From Anisakis pegreffii (Eukaryota > Nematoda > Chromadorea > Rhabditida > Anisakidae), in the NCBI GenBank assembly GCA_035041965.1, contig JAPYMA010001293.1, positions 23,314-87,313 of the forward strand: a DNA stretch of 64,000 nt, in the 5' to 3' direction. This document shows, piece by piece, positions 1 through 12,856 of this stretch. A program made the translations under genes and the position numbers. The notes beneath the pieces are model-generated. The model worked only from the letters and a program-made list of their open reading frames with translations, had not been told where the DNA came from and did not search any database. The stretch's first letter is position 1, and every line of letters begins with the position of its first letter.

Positions 1-133
1 GATGCCTGTATTTGCTATACCAATTGCTTGGTCAGATGAATCGCTACTAGACGAGCTAATCAGGCCTGTCACACTATCCAAGTGGATAATCTCGAGCTGC
101 CGAGCTTGCCTTATAAGACAGCAGTAAAAGTAC

Positions 134-295
134 CTGCGAATCATCGATAATGCCCTCGGTGTTTTTGCGTTTGGAATGTGATAAACGTCTGGCGTAGAGC
201 GTTGATTGACGACGATTCACCAGAGCTCGAGGTCCAGAGAAACGTGACAGCGATTGAAACGAACGAAGTTCACGAGCCACTGGCTGTTGTAGCAT
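134..295 (-). CDS. possible first coding exon of a gene running off the left edge
   Basis: An open frame on the minus strand begins MLQQPVARELRSFQSLSRF and runs 54 codons to a good donor (CGCAG then GTACTT at 133-128). It is basic and serine/arginine-rich, and I recognise no family. Beyond the donor a serine-rich frame (VTGLISSSSSDSSDQ) continues to the edge of the window, but I could not join it in phase with a clear acceptor. The start codon may be a GTG or ATG-like artefact, because the context TAGTAATG gives only weak support. The gene may equally be noncoding here. Confidence 0.3.
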
Positions 296-3200
296 TACTA
301 CTGGTGATAGGATACGATATCACAACCAATACGCTTGCTTAGTTTATCATTCAATGCTCAATCATCAATCGATTGATCGTCTTCCATTTGCAACTGATCG
401 ATTGCTGCTGATCTTTGTTGTGCACATGTAATGACCATCCACTTTTTGTATTCAAACCTTATTCGCATTATCGTTCACTGAAAATGTTATCATCAGAGCC
501 TTTCTTGTTGCTTACCTCACACCCTCCTTATTATGACATCGAGTGGTTGTTTCGTCAATCGCAGTGAGCGATCGGCGGCGGAATGTTCATTTTATTAGAG
601 TAATGATTATTTATTGAACTGGTATTTGACTGCGTTTAATTAAGCAAAGTATTCACGGCTTTCAACTAATTAATTACTCGGTTTTGTTCGGTTGGCCTGC
701 TCGCCTAGCCAGCGGGGTGGCGTGAATTGAGGCTAAAACAATGCGCACGGAAACATTGCGAGCATTGTGGCCAGAAACATTACAAACGTTTGATAGCCTG
801 GCCGATCCAGATAAAATGATAGCAGTTCAATCTATTTATCATAATTTTACCTTTCGTAGTGATAAGTGATCAATCAGCGCAGAAGAGAATATCTACTCGA
901 ACAATCTCGAGTATTCGTTAATGGATATTCGTCTATAATCCAAATTGATGGATGTCACTTGCAGATCTCAGACGAATACAAACAACAATATTCTGTTAGT
1001 TATGGATTATTGCAGAAGTGCTGCCTGCTACTGCTATGTTGTCTTCGTCGTCGTCGTCGTCGTCTACGGCTAATCAATGCAGAGAAAACCACTGACTGCT
1101 GCTGCTGCTGCTTTGGCCTGTGTGCTCTGCTCACGTTTGCTTGCGGATTATCTAGAAGAGTAGTGGCTTTATTAGTACGCTTATTTCCTTCCGCTTTTGT
1201 GCTGCTGCTGCTGCTGCTGATAGATGCATTAGGCCATAAGACATGAAAGTTGTCGCATGAAAGTGCTAACGATCATCACACGACAACTATTTGTGTCTAT
1301 AATTTGTTATCAAGAGACATCTGAACAAACGTATCAAATAAACAGCTTTGCTTGTTGTTGAATTCTTTCAACTATGCATTCAAGATTTGAACTCTTCAAC
1401 ATAACATTATTTAAAACCTCTTCAATATTTTTACTTCTTTCAACGAAAGCAACAACGAAGCGAACCGATTGTGTGCCGCATAAACTTGACACAAACACAC
1501 GCACACAGCACAGCCATCACTATCACTTACTATTCTGAGTACTATTACTAACAAAGCTATATCTAGCCTTCCCTAGTAAATGCAATGCTAGTACCAGTGG
1601 CGTTGTAACTCTATCAACTTCACTTCAGCTTCATAATAAACCATGCATCCATCTATAATCGTCTCATATCAATCTTATAGATCAGTTCATAATCCTACAT
1701 CTAGCATCCGAATAACCAGCTATTCATTTACGTCGTCATATCTGACTGCTATCAACCCGTCGGTCTACTGCCCACCTATTGAACAGCCACAGCTTCAAGC
1801 CAGGTCAAGTTAAAGCAGCCCATATCATATCATGCCCACTGACCAGTCAATATCAACTGTATTTCTATTATTTTTCATCATCAAAATTTTAAGTGCCCAT
1901 CTCATGGCTCACTGATAATGAGGTCAGAATAATAATGCAAGTTTATCGAAACAACCATATCCATGCACCACTTCTTCTGGCCACCCAAAAAGCAGCAGCA
2001 ATCCAAAGTCCACTCCAATCACCTCTACGTCAAAAACCAAACAATCCCTAACACTATTCCATGCTAATCCATTCAATATCCATCTCTCTATCAAATTCTA
2101 TGCCTCTCCTCTCTACATATCGATTAATCATTCCTTATACACAAAGTCTCGTCGAACTAATTACCCATTAATTTCATCAATTTCACCATATAAGAACACC
2201 AATACACATACAAACAAGCATCATATGATCTTTTCAAAGTTAACGTCTAAAGTCTAAACGAACGAAACTATTTTTCAAACAATCAAATGGACAGCCACTT
2301 ATATATCCAATACTTTTTGCGTACTTCTTTTAAAATTTGTTCGTTAAATTAATTGTTCGTTAAATTAAATTAAAGTCGATCATAATTACTTACTGCAAAC
2401 TGAAGTTAAGTGAAGTTAAGCTAAGAGCACACACGTTAACACCAGTGAAATGCTGAAATGTGAAACAATATGATTACGATTATGATGAAAATGTTGTTCT
2501 GTGTAAAAAAACCAACGAACTAAGGCCTACTAGTCCATAACACAACACACACAACTAAGCCTAAGCATTTTTGCTTCTTCATTCATTCTGACTGCTCACT
2601 GACGACCACTGCTTGCCGCCTGCCTATGTTATGTGGCTAGGTATTATAGCTGAACTATAGCCAAGCTCTAGCACTTTTAACAAACCAACGAACTCATTTA
2701 ACGTATGCTACTGCTGCTATTAAATGCAAATTTAACGAACAATCCTCAGATTACAGTTCTCTTAAAGTTACTTTTACCAACTTTACTCTACATAATACTT
2801 CGAAACCTGCACTATTATACCCTGCACATATGGGGCGATAGCTGCCGCCTGCATATATACGGCTGTTTCAATTACACCTTGTTTCAATAAGAATTTACTT
2901 CTGTCAGAAGGGTTCACAAGCACTGAACTGAATCATCAATCAGCGAAGTGATATTATACGAAGCAGTGCATCTATCACTCCTCATTCAAGCCACCAAACA
3001 GCTTCTGTTCTCGCATGATGCAAAAACGCAATCAAATCATCGAATCTCACAATAAGCATGAAATAACAATCACAACATTAAACCTGAACTAATACTATCA
3101 AAAGTCATGCAAATTTTCTTCAAAAGTCTAGTTCACGTTAACCTTATCAAATGGTTCATTGAAAAATTATGATAGTTCAATGCTCTAAAATCTAAAATCT

Positions 3201-3537
3201 CAATGAAACTGGTACAAGAAGTCAAGCAAGAAGAAGAAGGAGAAAACGTTAATCAAGAATCAATCAAATCAACACCACAACCTATCCGCCAGATATAATA
3301 AAGCCATATGAATACGTACTAGATAAAATATGAAGAAGTAGCAGCAGCTAAAGATCAAAATACACATCCACAAAGCATAAATAAAAGCCACTGAATATAA
3401 CAACACGTTCATGCTCCTTGCTTGCTACCTGCCAATCGCTGTCTGCAGTTTTATGATTAAAACACGTCGTCGGTCATTCTTTTCTGTGATTTCCTTTCTG
3501 TTTCACAACATTCAGTTGAATTGCCCTTAACTAGCTG

Positions 3538-3540
<3 letters not shown>

Positions 3541-3569
<29 letters not shown>

Positions 3570-3570
3570 A
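3541..3570. repeat. CTG trinucleotide repeat
   Basis: About ten uninterrupted CTG units lie in noncoding DNA. Shorter CTG/CAG runs recur across the window (near 1100, 1201, 8420, 13403, 20936, 41349, 43848, 44862 and 46377), both inside and outside genes. The triplet is therefore common in this genome and is not a coding signal by itself. Confidence 0.9.
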
Positions 3571-5203
3571 GCTTGATCTAAAGTGTCAAATTCTGAACCT
3601 AAAAACGCACTTCTCAAAACAATACCTTTCCAACACTAGCGTCAACAATCATCCAATCGCTCAACAATACAAACAACTTGAAGTGAATCGCCGCATCATT
3701 TCACATTCAATGCCCCGATCATGCCCAAATGAGCGTCTAATGAATGACATGACAGCCATTCAACAATCATCGATGAATATTAATCAATAAACAAATCCAA
3801 TCCAATTAATCACTACATCCAACAATCAAAACATCATCAAATGCTACTATACCCGTCAAAACTGATGACGCAAATACGGACAAATGAATAGCTAGCTAGC
3901 TGCTCACCTATCATACCTACCTATCTACCTGGCTGGCTGGCTCACACTCTCTATCAATCTGAACGACGTGCAAAATCTGAACGAATATAAGACACGATCA
4001 TAACGAATCACCATCCAAATCAATCAGATCAGATCACTTCGCTGCTTAAACAACACAAAAAAAGCAACTCACCATCAGCCAATTACAATCAACTATCAGC
4101 TCAAGAAAATTAAGCATAAAACGGCCAAACGACTCGCAACAAATTGCAATATCTCATAATCAACTTGTCTAATACATCAAAATCCAGCAACCAACCAACC
4201 AACTAACTACTCACTAATAATTAATGCAAAAATGCATTCATTACCCACTCCATAAAGCACTCATTACACATTCATAAGTAGTGCACACCAATCACCCAAT
4301 ATATACAATTACTTTACCAGCAGAACACAATCAAACCAATTCAACTTTCAATGCAAATTACATTACATAGACATATGCTGCTCATCAGGCACTTACTTCA
4401 CGCAAAACAATCACAAAACATTCCTTCAATAAAATGCACTTGTCTAATCTAACGCACTCAACCCGTTGCATTTTCAATAAATCAATGCCGCATCTTCTAA
4501 AATTCAACCTAATTAACTTCCCTAATATCGCATCATCTCCTAATTTATTAACGACCAAGTGCAACACCCACAGTCGACGACAGTCAGTCTGCTTGCTCGG
4601 CTCGGCTTATAAATACAAATAAAAGTCTACTGGTGATGATGAACTTGTCCTGTAAATATTGCTGCTGTTTGCTTTTTAACCATCACCAGCTACATCACTA
4701 ACTAACTGTTCAACTAAACACATATCTTTATCTATGCCCTCAACATCCATTCAAACAGATATGCTCTAGACAACACATTTTTACACGCCTTTCTCCGTTC
4801 ACATCACATTTTTTGAAAAACATCTAACTCAGTTCAAATCTCAACTAGATTTCAAACCATTTTATACAACACCTTCACTAGAACACTACCAATTTCATAA
4901 TAATACTACTAATAATAAAATACTCAGCCACAAAAGCAGCAGCGGCACATCAACAACAACATCGCATTCCACCAAGCTCATGCATGCTCATTCACTCTCT
5001 ATAACTCTGTTAACAAAAAACAATTTGTTAACACTTTCCAGTTAGCACTACATCATCTTTGCAACACGCTAATGCCTCTTCGTTTAGTGCTCAGTCCCGA
5101 AATAAAACTCTATCTGCTAAGTCAGTCACTCACTTTTCAGCCACATCCATCCAAAAGAGCATCATCATGCCAGTCATAACTTCAAATTCATAGTTCACTC
5201 ATA

Positions 5204-5229
5204 ATAATAATAATAATAACAATAATAAT
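5204..5229. repeat. AAT microsatellite
   Basis: Run of AAT/ATA units with one AAC interruption, in noncoding DNA. Confidence 0.85.
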
Positions 5230-8173
5230 TACAACAACCTATAACCTAACATCTCAATCTAAGACTCCAACTAGTCGTCATGCAATGATAAAGGTTGAAA
5301 TGAACGTTACGCACCTCTGAGAACACTAAAATACTAAATTGCTGAAAAGCCTTCGGGCAATATTGTAAATCCTTTGGATCAGCGAACATGAGCAGGCAAC
5401 TATTATAGTGATGAGCCATTAGCTTACAGATGGCTGGGAAAGTAGTGCTCGAGAGAATGAATGCATTCGATGCGAGCAACTTATGGAAGGACAGATGAAG
5501 AGAATACGATAAGCATTATGATTCTGATCTGATCAAAAAATTCAAACTGACCAACGATCCAGCAGTAATGTAACCAATAGCAGCACTAAAAAGTATCCAA
5601 ATCAAGTGCATCTAAAAGCCTAAGCCAAGCTAGCCAGCTTCTTTGAGCTCAATCTCAAACTTTTGCCTTTACAATTAACACAAATAATACTTAAAATCGC
5701 ACACTCACTCACACGATTCTAAAATTCTCGTCTTAAATTTAAGTCCATCTAAAGACGAAAACAAACAAATAAATAATACACACCCTTCCAAAATTGTCAC
5801 ATAACACTTTGCTGCCTCATAAGCATGCTATCTGTTCTGCACAGCGCTCATTATATTCTATTGCATTCCAGTTTTCAAGCCTGATCTGATCTGAATCGAA
5901 TCTATATGCTATAATTAGTGCTAGCATTCAGCAGTCATAATGAACAAGTTGATTATTTACACGATCACTTCTTCACTCGCAACCTGTTAAACAAATATTC
6001 AATTCTCAAAAAACTACTTCAACTGTATACAAACAATCTCAAATTACTTACATCATCTTTCTTAACTGCTCTTCAAATATCTTAGAAACATGCAAACCAC
6101 CACCGATCTCAGCTTTCAAATTTATTTTCAAGCCAAAATTTTCAAATTTTTCTGCGCCACACTTCATAAAATAAAAGAACCAATCACACCAAAAATTCAA
6201 CCACATCAGAGTCAATAATGAATTATGCAATATGTCTAAATAATGATCACTAGATACGAGCCCAATCCAGACAACGAATACGTTTAAAAGTCTAAGCCAA
6301 AGCTGCTGCAACTATTCTATTTCATTCACTACTCCATACACCATTATCGATAGATAGATATAGCTGTGTCCATCCATATAGCCATAGTCATCCATCTATC
6401 CAGTTCTTTTTACATTATTATTCACATAAATAAATATATAGTCCACTGAGTTGACAAAATCGGCCGGCCGTATAATTCAGCAGCATTCCAAAGCAACCAA
6501 CCAACCAACGAACACAAGCCAGCCCAAGCGGATAGACGTATGGATGGATGGATGCTGGGTGATTGCATGCTTGCATCGAAAAGCCAGTTGGTTCCAACAA
6601 CAGTAATATTATAGAATATGGATATTCCATTTGGTTCCGTTCCACACTTCAACATATAATATACATACACTAGCATGCTCTCGATCATTTTTATTCACGT
6701 CACCTCGTCAGCAGCCAAGCCAGGCCAGCTAAAGCTAAAGCTATCATCAGCCTTTATTATCTGCGGCGCTTTATTCCCTAAAGTGTTCTCCATTGCTCTG
6801 TTTTTTTACGTTGTGCAAATCTAATTTGAGTTCATAATGCATAGCACATAAATAAATATGTTACTAACATCATTTCACATCCAGCCATCACTAACATTAT
6901 TCATGTGTGATCAATTTACTGTTGCTTGAGCAAACAATAAAATGATCGATCACAATCAATTTCAAAATGCTCACCTGAATTCTATGCTTACAACACCAAA
7001 CTAATCATAAATTTCAGACTTTCAACCAAGCCAAACCTCTACATTACAACAATTCAACGTAACAACGAAGCTGAAGGAAATTTAGATGCAGCATACAAAT
7101 TTAGATGCACCAATTTGAACAGCAAACACTACTTTGTGTCACCACTATTAGTATAACTAAACTAATTAATTAGTAAGTGTCAATCGTGCACATCATCCAT
7201 GTACATAATCATCCATCCGCCGCATCTCACTCATCCATCCATTCCTCCATCCATCCATCCATCCGCATTCACTTGTTAATCACCGCGTTAATCTCGAACA
7301 TAAGTTATTTTTTCGTAAACAATCCATCCATGCAACATCCACCCAAAAAAATCTCCTTTGCTAATATATCCGTCATTAGTTCTTTAATCCTCTCACTCGT
7401 TCAATACACATATGAATGCCTGCCTATTCCACTAAATTATATTCTAAAACAGCCATCCATAAGTCAAACACATTCCATATCCCCTCAATTCACTACTTCT
7501 ATCGCAACTCAAAACGATCCTTCATATCACCCGACTACTTCGTTTACTCTTTCTGAACGCCACTCATCACATTTCAGCACGCTTTTCATCAAAACAAAAC
7601 GCGCTTCACGCTTTTCTTCTTAATTATTCTTAGTCTAACTTCTCAACGCCTTTATCCTTAAACTTAACACCAGCTACTAGCCAGCCTCACATCATATCAT
7701 GCTCACACCGTCGCAATTCTAATACAATTCTAATCCCAATCACTTAATAAGATGCTTAATTAATTTCAAACTCTACTTCCAAACCTCCCTCTGCACTTTC
7801 AAAGCAAAATTTCCTTTCAGTACTCAACCAATTCACGCCAATAAACACTACAAACAATTTAATAATAAGTAATAAGCAACTAAATAGCTGCTCACAATCA
7901 GCTCATAGCCAATCAACAATATTCGTTCGTTCAAAATATCCATACTCTGCCCTAAAACTTACTCAGTGAATAGATAGATATATGGATGGATATCTTAATA
8001 GCGCATACGACTAGGTAGCATAGGATATGAAGTGCAAAAATGCATTTATACATAGATTATGTTATAAACACACCATGACAACCACACTGAAAAAACGTTA
8101 AGCCATACATAGTGAATACTTTACATTATATTACTACTACTTGATTTTTATTTCACTGCTCGTTCTAAAGCGA

Positions 8174-8193
8174 TTGATCGATATATCGATCAA
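8174..8193. repeat. 20-bp perfect palindrome
   Basis: The sequence TTGATCGATATATCGATCAA reads the same on both strands. It lies in gene-free DNA and no gene is close enough to assign it as an operator. Confidence 0.8.
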
Positions 8194-8576
8194 CTTTCTG
8201 CACACTTCCATACAAATCCAACCAATCATCAATTTAGATAGGAGTAACAAAATTCTGATCAGAATGAACCTTAAACGAGATCGATCAGTTGCACAATTAT
8301 TGCTCTCAATGTTCATCATAGTGAAACGCTCGCTGCACAGACAGCACTAGGCATAATACCTCAGGATGTGATATGTGCACGAAAATGAGCATAAGGAAGA
8401 CCGACCATCTGAACAAGCAGCAGCAGCAGGGCTGAGACAAGACAATATATGACAATGTCAATGCAATGTTAATTTGACAAAAATAATTTGACAAACAAAT
8501 AAAACGAGCCATTCATGGCGTTGCTCCTGTGTGCACCGACGTCGCTCGATTTCATCCATCCATATCTATAACCTAA

Positions 8577-8712
8577 GGGGCGCCGGGAACCGCCCAGGGG
8601 GTAGGTACCTAACCGACTCAGTCGTTTCGAGGCAGTGACAAACGGCACTGCCCCGGCTTCGCCAACGGGCCGAAACCCGTCCCGTTGGTTCCACCACCGT
8701 GAGTGGCGGAAT
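8577..8712. mobile_element. GC-rich structured block, probable transposon relic
   Basis: This block of about 135 bases is far richer in G and C than its surroundings. It contains several self-complementary segments: GGCAGTG pairing with CACTGCC around an 8-base gap, CCAACGGG pairing with CCCGTTGG, and GGCG pairing with CGCC. No long reading frame crosses it. Abrupt edges and the neighbouring relics suggest the end or untranslated region of a retrotransposon. The family is not identified. Confidence 0.35.
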
Positions 8713-8740
8713 TAATTGCTCATACCCTCGTCACTCATAT

Positions 8741-9057
8741 TGGTCACCCTTTCATCTTTCAAGCTCATTATTCTAATCGGAATAAACTTTTTTCTTCATT
8801 TTTTCGCTCATGAAATTCAATTTATTGAAGAAAACGAAAAACGATCAACTCAACAAACCATATTATATCATCGAATTTATTTATCAACTTTGTTTATATA
8901 TTGAAAATACTATGCATATATAATTAAGTACAATTCATCAATATAGATTTATATACACATTTATATGAATGAATATTTACAAAAGCTAAAATCATTCATT
9001 AAACATACCTAATAACATTAATTAGAAACCTAATCAAAATTCACTAAAGGGTGACCA
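8741..9057. mobile_element. candidate small inverted-repeat element
   Basis: TGGTCACCCTTT at 8741-8752 is matched by its exact reverse complement at 9046-9057, enclosing about 290 bases of AT-rich noncoding DNA. I found no convincing target-site duplication, so this may be a degenerate MITE or chance. Confidence 0.35.
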
Positions 9058-9104
9058 CTAAACACCTAAAAACAAGTTGAAAACAGACTTGTGATCCATT
9101 TGTC

Positions 9105-9530
9105 CATGGTGGTGCACACTCAGCTTACTTCTTCTTTAGCTTCAGCTGTTGTTTTACGAAAGCAGACGCCACGCTGCTTTCAACCCTCTGCGAGGGGAAG
9201 GTCACGTCAATGCAACGAATGAAACTCTAAAGAATCGTGAGATTTCGTAGGAAGGGAATACATTATTATTATCATTACGATTGACAATGTAAATCATACA
9301 GATATCAATGGTGACAGATTGAACTATTGATGAAATGACAAAAAAAAGACTAACTTACAGGGTGGCCCACACTACAGTTTATTCCTCGTGCTTCGTTTGC
9401 TTCAGCATGATGTTTTAAGGAGACTGGCGCCACCTCAGTCTCCAACCCTCCCTATTCTTCCGGGCTTGGGACCGGCACTGGTCTATCGCCTCAAGACCGA
9501 ATGGCTAGGTTAGAATTGTTGTTCTTTTCT
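9105..9530. mobile_element. two diverged copies of a GC-rich transposon-like segment
   Basis: Segments at about 9107-9200 and 9359-9450 share an order of motifs: GGTGG, then CACACT, a CTTC/GCTTCAG stretch, GTTTTA, GC(A/C)GCCAC-like sequence and CAACCCTC. The second continues through a GC-rich tail to about 9520. They look like two degenerate copies of one dispersed element. No intact protein frame remains on either strand. Confidence 0.4.
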
Positions 9531-9837
9531 CCAATGTCGCTTGAATTAATCAAAAATGAATTCCTGAAAAGAGAACAATTCAATGAATTTATTAAGCAAT
9601 CAAATATAAAAAAATGACCAAATCTAGGCAACTAACCACTCATCAAACTTTACAATAGTTGTTCGATTTGCTATCGCTGTCGTGATTACTGTGATCACCA
9701 TTACTTGTTTTATTATAAATATTGCTATCGATATTATCATTACGAGTATTGATAATATCAGCAAGACATACACCATACATACTCTTGAAATAAACCTATA
9801 ATTTCATAATAATAATGTTATGCTCAAGATAGCAGCA

Positions 9838-12800
9838 TTAAAATGAAACTATTACCACTAACTGATCATAGAATTCCACACCAGCGTATCCACTGATGCC
9901 GATCAGAAGGATCGTGAATGAAAATACCAAAAATTGCGCGATTGTCGTATAACGTGTCAGAAGGAGACCGATCGCAAACCCGAATGACTCCCACACTCGG
10001 TAGTTTGCGAACGCTCCTTCCAGATTACCGTTCGATAAAACCACCCATAAACCTAAACAAATGCCCACTGAATCATATGATTTATATCACTCTTCGTGCA
10101 CCAAACTCTTCAAAGCAATATCATCTGAAACTGACCATTTATTTGCGTATTCCAAACACCATCCGCCATACCCCAAACACCAGCGATCGCGTAAAATAGC
10201 GCTGTATCGCCTGGATTCAATGGCCATATCTCAAATATTCTTATTACTATCATTGTTATTTATACGAGTTAACTAACCATAAGCGTCATGATCATAAGCA
10301 TATTAATGACCGCACCAAAGACGAATAAAGGCATTCGTCCGAACAGCTTCATTAACGGTCCAAACACCAGACTGCAGATGGCATCAGCCACACCGAACGA
10401 CGTCATCACAAAGCCTATTTGACTGATACCTAGGCCGCATCCAACGTATGCCTAAGACAACAACTATTCAACCAGTGCTTATCTCAATCTTTTCTCAACC
10501 TCAGAACACACTTCACCTTCGTATAAAGTCCAACCACGAACGCCTGCTCAATTCCGTTGAAAATCGTCAGTGGGATGAGCATAATTTGTCGTGGATGCGT
10601 GATATTGTACAAAGTCACTTTGAGAACGTCCGTCGAGAAATACGGTGCTTTTTGTCTGTAAACGAACACAAATCAACGAACTCCTCATCAAATAGAACAA
10701 CCAGTCAACAACCAACCGTGCGAGTTTATCTTTACGAAGTGAATTCAGGAACATCAAAATGATCATCAATGCCACTATTGTACAGCAAAAATACACACCG
10801 CACACAGCCAAATAAGCACTTTGCGGTGGTCTTCGCAGATTCTCGGCAGCTCGTTCGCTTAGCAACGTAACATTTTCACGATACAAGTGTCCACAACTGA
10901 CATAATCAGTAATTATCAATGATAATTGATCAGCTCAAATGTTTAATTTTTAACGCAACAACACACTCCTCATGAATGCTCTACGAATAATATTATCGAG
11001 CTTGAACCAACAGTCATTCAATAATCAGTGTGATTATTAAGGCTGAATCAAAAGTCACTTACGACGTTTCAACGCGATCAGCCGGTTTTTGATATCCCGT
11101 AACTGTGGTCAGTATGAATGATGATAGAAGATTGCCAATTACTTGTCCAAGATGTAGTATCATAAAGAAATAACCGAAAAATCTGCAATTTCATTCACCA
11201 CTTTTCACTGCATTTTAACATTACACATTGAAAAGATTGACGTTAATACCTTACAACCACAACGTTTTGTGCTTCCACATTGATTTGTGCATATCTCAGC
11301 CCACTTTCGAGAATATAAACACAGTTTGCTGCCCACAGGCAACTTCCTGCACAACCAGCCAGCACAGCCGCTGGTAGTAGTGAATAGTATCTGAACAGAG
11401 AACAGTTCTAGTAGGTTAATTCATCGATAAATTCACTACAATATGAGCACGAACTTGGGCAGGAAATTGGCGATCATATAGATCATATAACAACCGGCTG
11501 ACGTCGCTACTGTCAATTTGCAGCCAAGACGATTCAACATGAACGGCGGAACACAAGGTGCTGAGATTGCCAGACTTATATAAAATACACTGAAATTTAT
11601 TTCTTTTACGATTAATACGCATATCATAATCAAATCAAATCAACTAACCCAAGACTATCAGCACCAAGTTGACCGTTCAGTGAGGTTTGCAAGTTTTGCA
11701 GTCCATGGAAAGCGGTGAACAGAAACAAAAAAGCCACACTGATCACCCAGAGATTCATGCGAATCTTGCATTTTGCCTTCTCAAAACGGATCTTCTCGAG
11801 ACGACTTCGTGTCGCTCGACGTCGTTTGCGTATAATTTTCGCAGCATACGCTTGACTAAAATGCTCCAAATTATTTTCAGAAGGCTATTGGCATTCCACT
11901 GACCTGATCAGAATCTCCGACGTTGGCTCGTTGATTTCCACCGAATCAATTGTGGTCACTTGGAAACTGCCTAGGTCTCGAATCGGTCGTCGCCTCGTCA
12001 AACGTCTTCTTGAGCCATGTACTGGACAATACGGATCGTAGACGTGCACACGGTCCAGTTCTTCAGGTACCGTCGCCAACGGCTCTTGCAGAGAATCACC
12101 GCGGAACAAATATGCGCTTGAAACAAAAAAAACGATTGCTTCTTCAATAAATAAATAAATTACTAAAGAACAAGCATTTCTCACCTACCATTTCTCTTCA
12201 ACCGGAAAGCGATCTCGAAATGAACTGAATGAGCTGTGTGCGCTGAGTGGACGACGTGGCGACACAAATGGCTCCACTTTACGTTCGTAGATGTAGGTGA
12301 TTGGTTTGGTGCATAGCAAACCAAGTTCAATCCAAGGAATTTCACCTCGTGGACTCGTGTCATGCACTTGTGAATGACGCTTCTGACGTATACCCACTTT
12401 TTGCAGCACGATTCGACTCACCTTACGGAGCGATTCCACTGCTGGCGATCTAGATAGATCATTCACATTCACATTCACAGTCGTCATCAATCTAGTCATT
12501 CCACTAACCGACTACGACGTGTTCGTCGTTCCGATTCTCTGCGCACTTCTTCATCGATAATCATCGACAATTCCTCTGGCGGTATCTCGACAGTATCCAC
12601 GTCCAAATCAATCAGCTGCTTCTGAAATTAAATAAATCATGTACGTTTCATTATAACTTGACGGCTCAGATTAATTGATGTGATCGTTAGGTATTCACCT
12701 GCAGCAAGTCTACATGCAAATGACAAGTGAAAACCATCCTGAAACAACGAGGATACTAACTTCAGATTTACGCGATCGACATGACGGACTCTGCGACTTT

Positions 12801-12856
12801 TGTCGTTGAGTTTTTGGTGTCTCTTGTACCAAATCCCAAGCATTTCCACGATCCAT
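9838..12856 (-). CDS. unc-93: UNC-93 family multi-pass membrane protein, 705 aa
   Basis: Thirteen exons join in phase: 12856-12761, 12621-12509, 12449-12189, 12116-11904, 11855-11649, 11589-11440, 11390-11250, 11182-11063, 10896-10717, 10655-10517, 10451-10278, 10229-10136 and 10067-9838. The sum is 2118 bases, giving 705 codons plus stop, the length I recall for C. elegans UNC-93. About 262 hydrophilic N-terminal residues, acidic then arginine-rich, precede the membrane part, as in that protein. The first membrane segment carries the family signature (FLFTAFHGLQNLQTSLN). Later conserved pieces are GVWGMADGVWNTQIN and AFANYRVWESFGF near the C-terminus. UNC-93 is an accessory subunit of a two-pore potassium channel that controls muscle excitability in C. 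elegans. That role is inferred here from orthology. The start is the first ATG after the upstream acceptor. Confidence 0.9.

Larger units (their letters stand above)
296..8560. other. 8.3 kb with no recognisable gene
   Basis: I see no exon with both good splice sites and non-repetitive protein in this stretch. It is strongly C- and A-biased on the plus strand and full of short simple repeats: CTG runs, CATC/CCATC runs near 7197-7265 and ATGG runs near 6541. The longer open frames (866-1246 and 7177-7623) are translations of these repeats. It could hold 3' untranslated sequence or regulatory DNA, but nothing in it can be named. Confidence 0.7.

Noticed and set aside
866..1246. 126-codon open frame (+)
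   Set aside because: Mostly translation of CTG and CGT runs (poly-Leu, poly-Arg); no splice sites or homology.
7177..7623. 148-codon open frame (+)
   Set aside because: Begins in CATC repeats and stays low-complexity (His/Ser/Pro/Ile); strongly C-biased DNA leaves few stops by chance.
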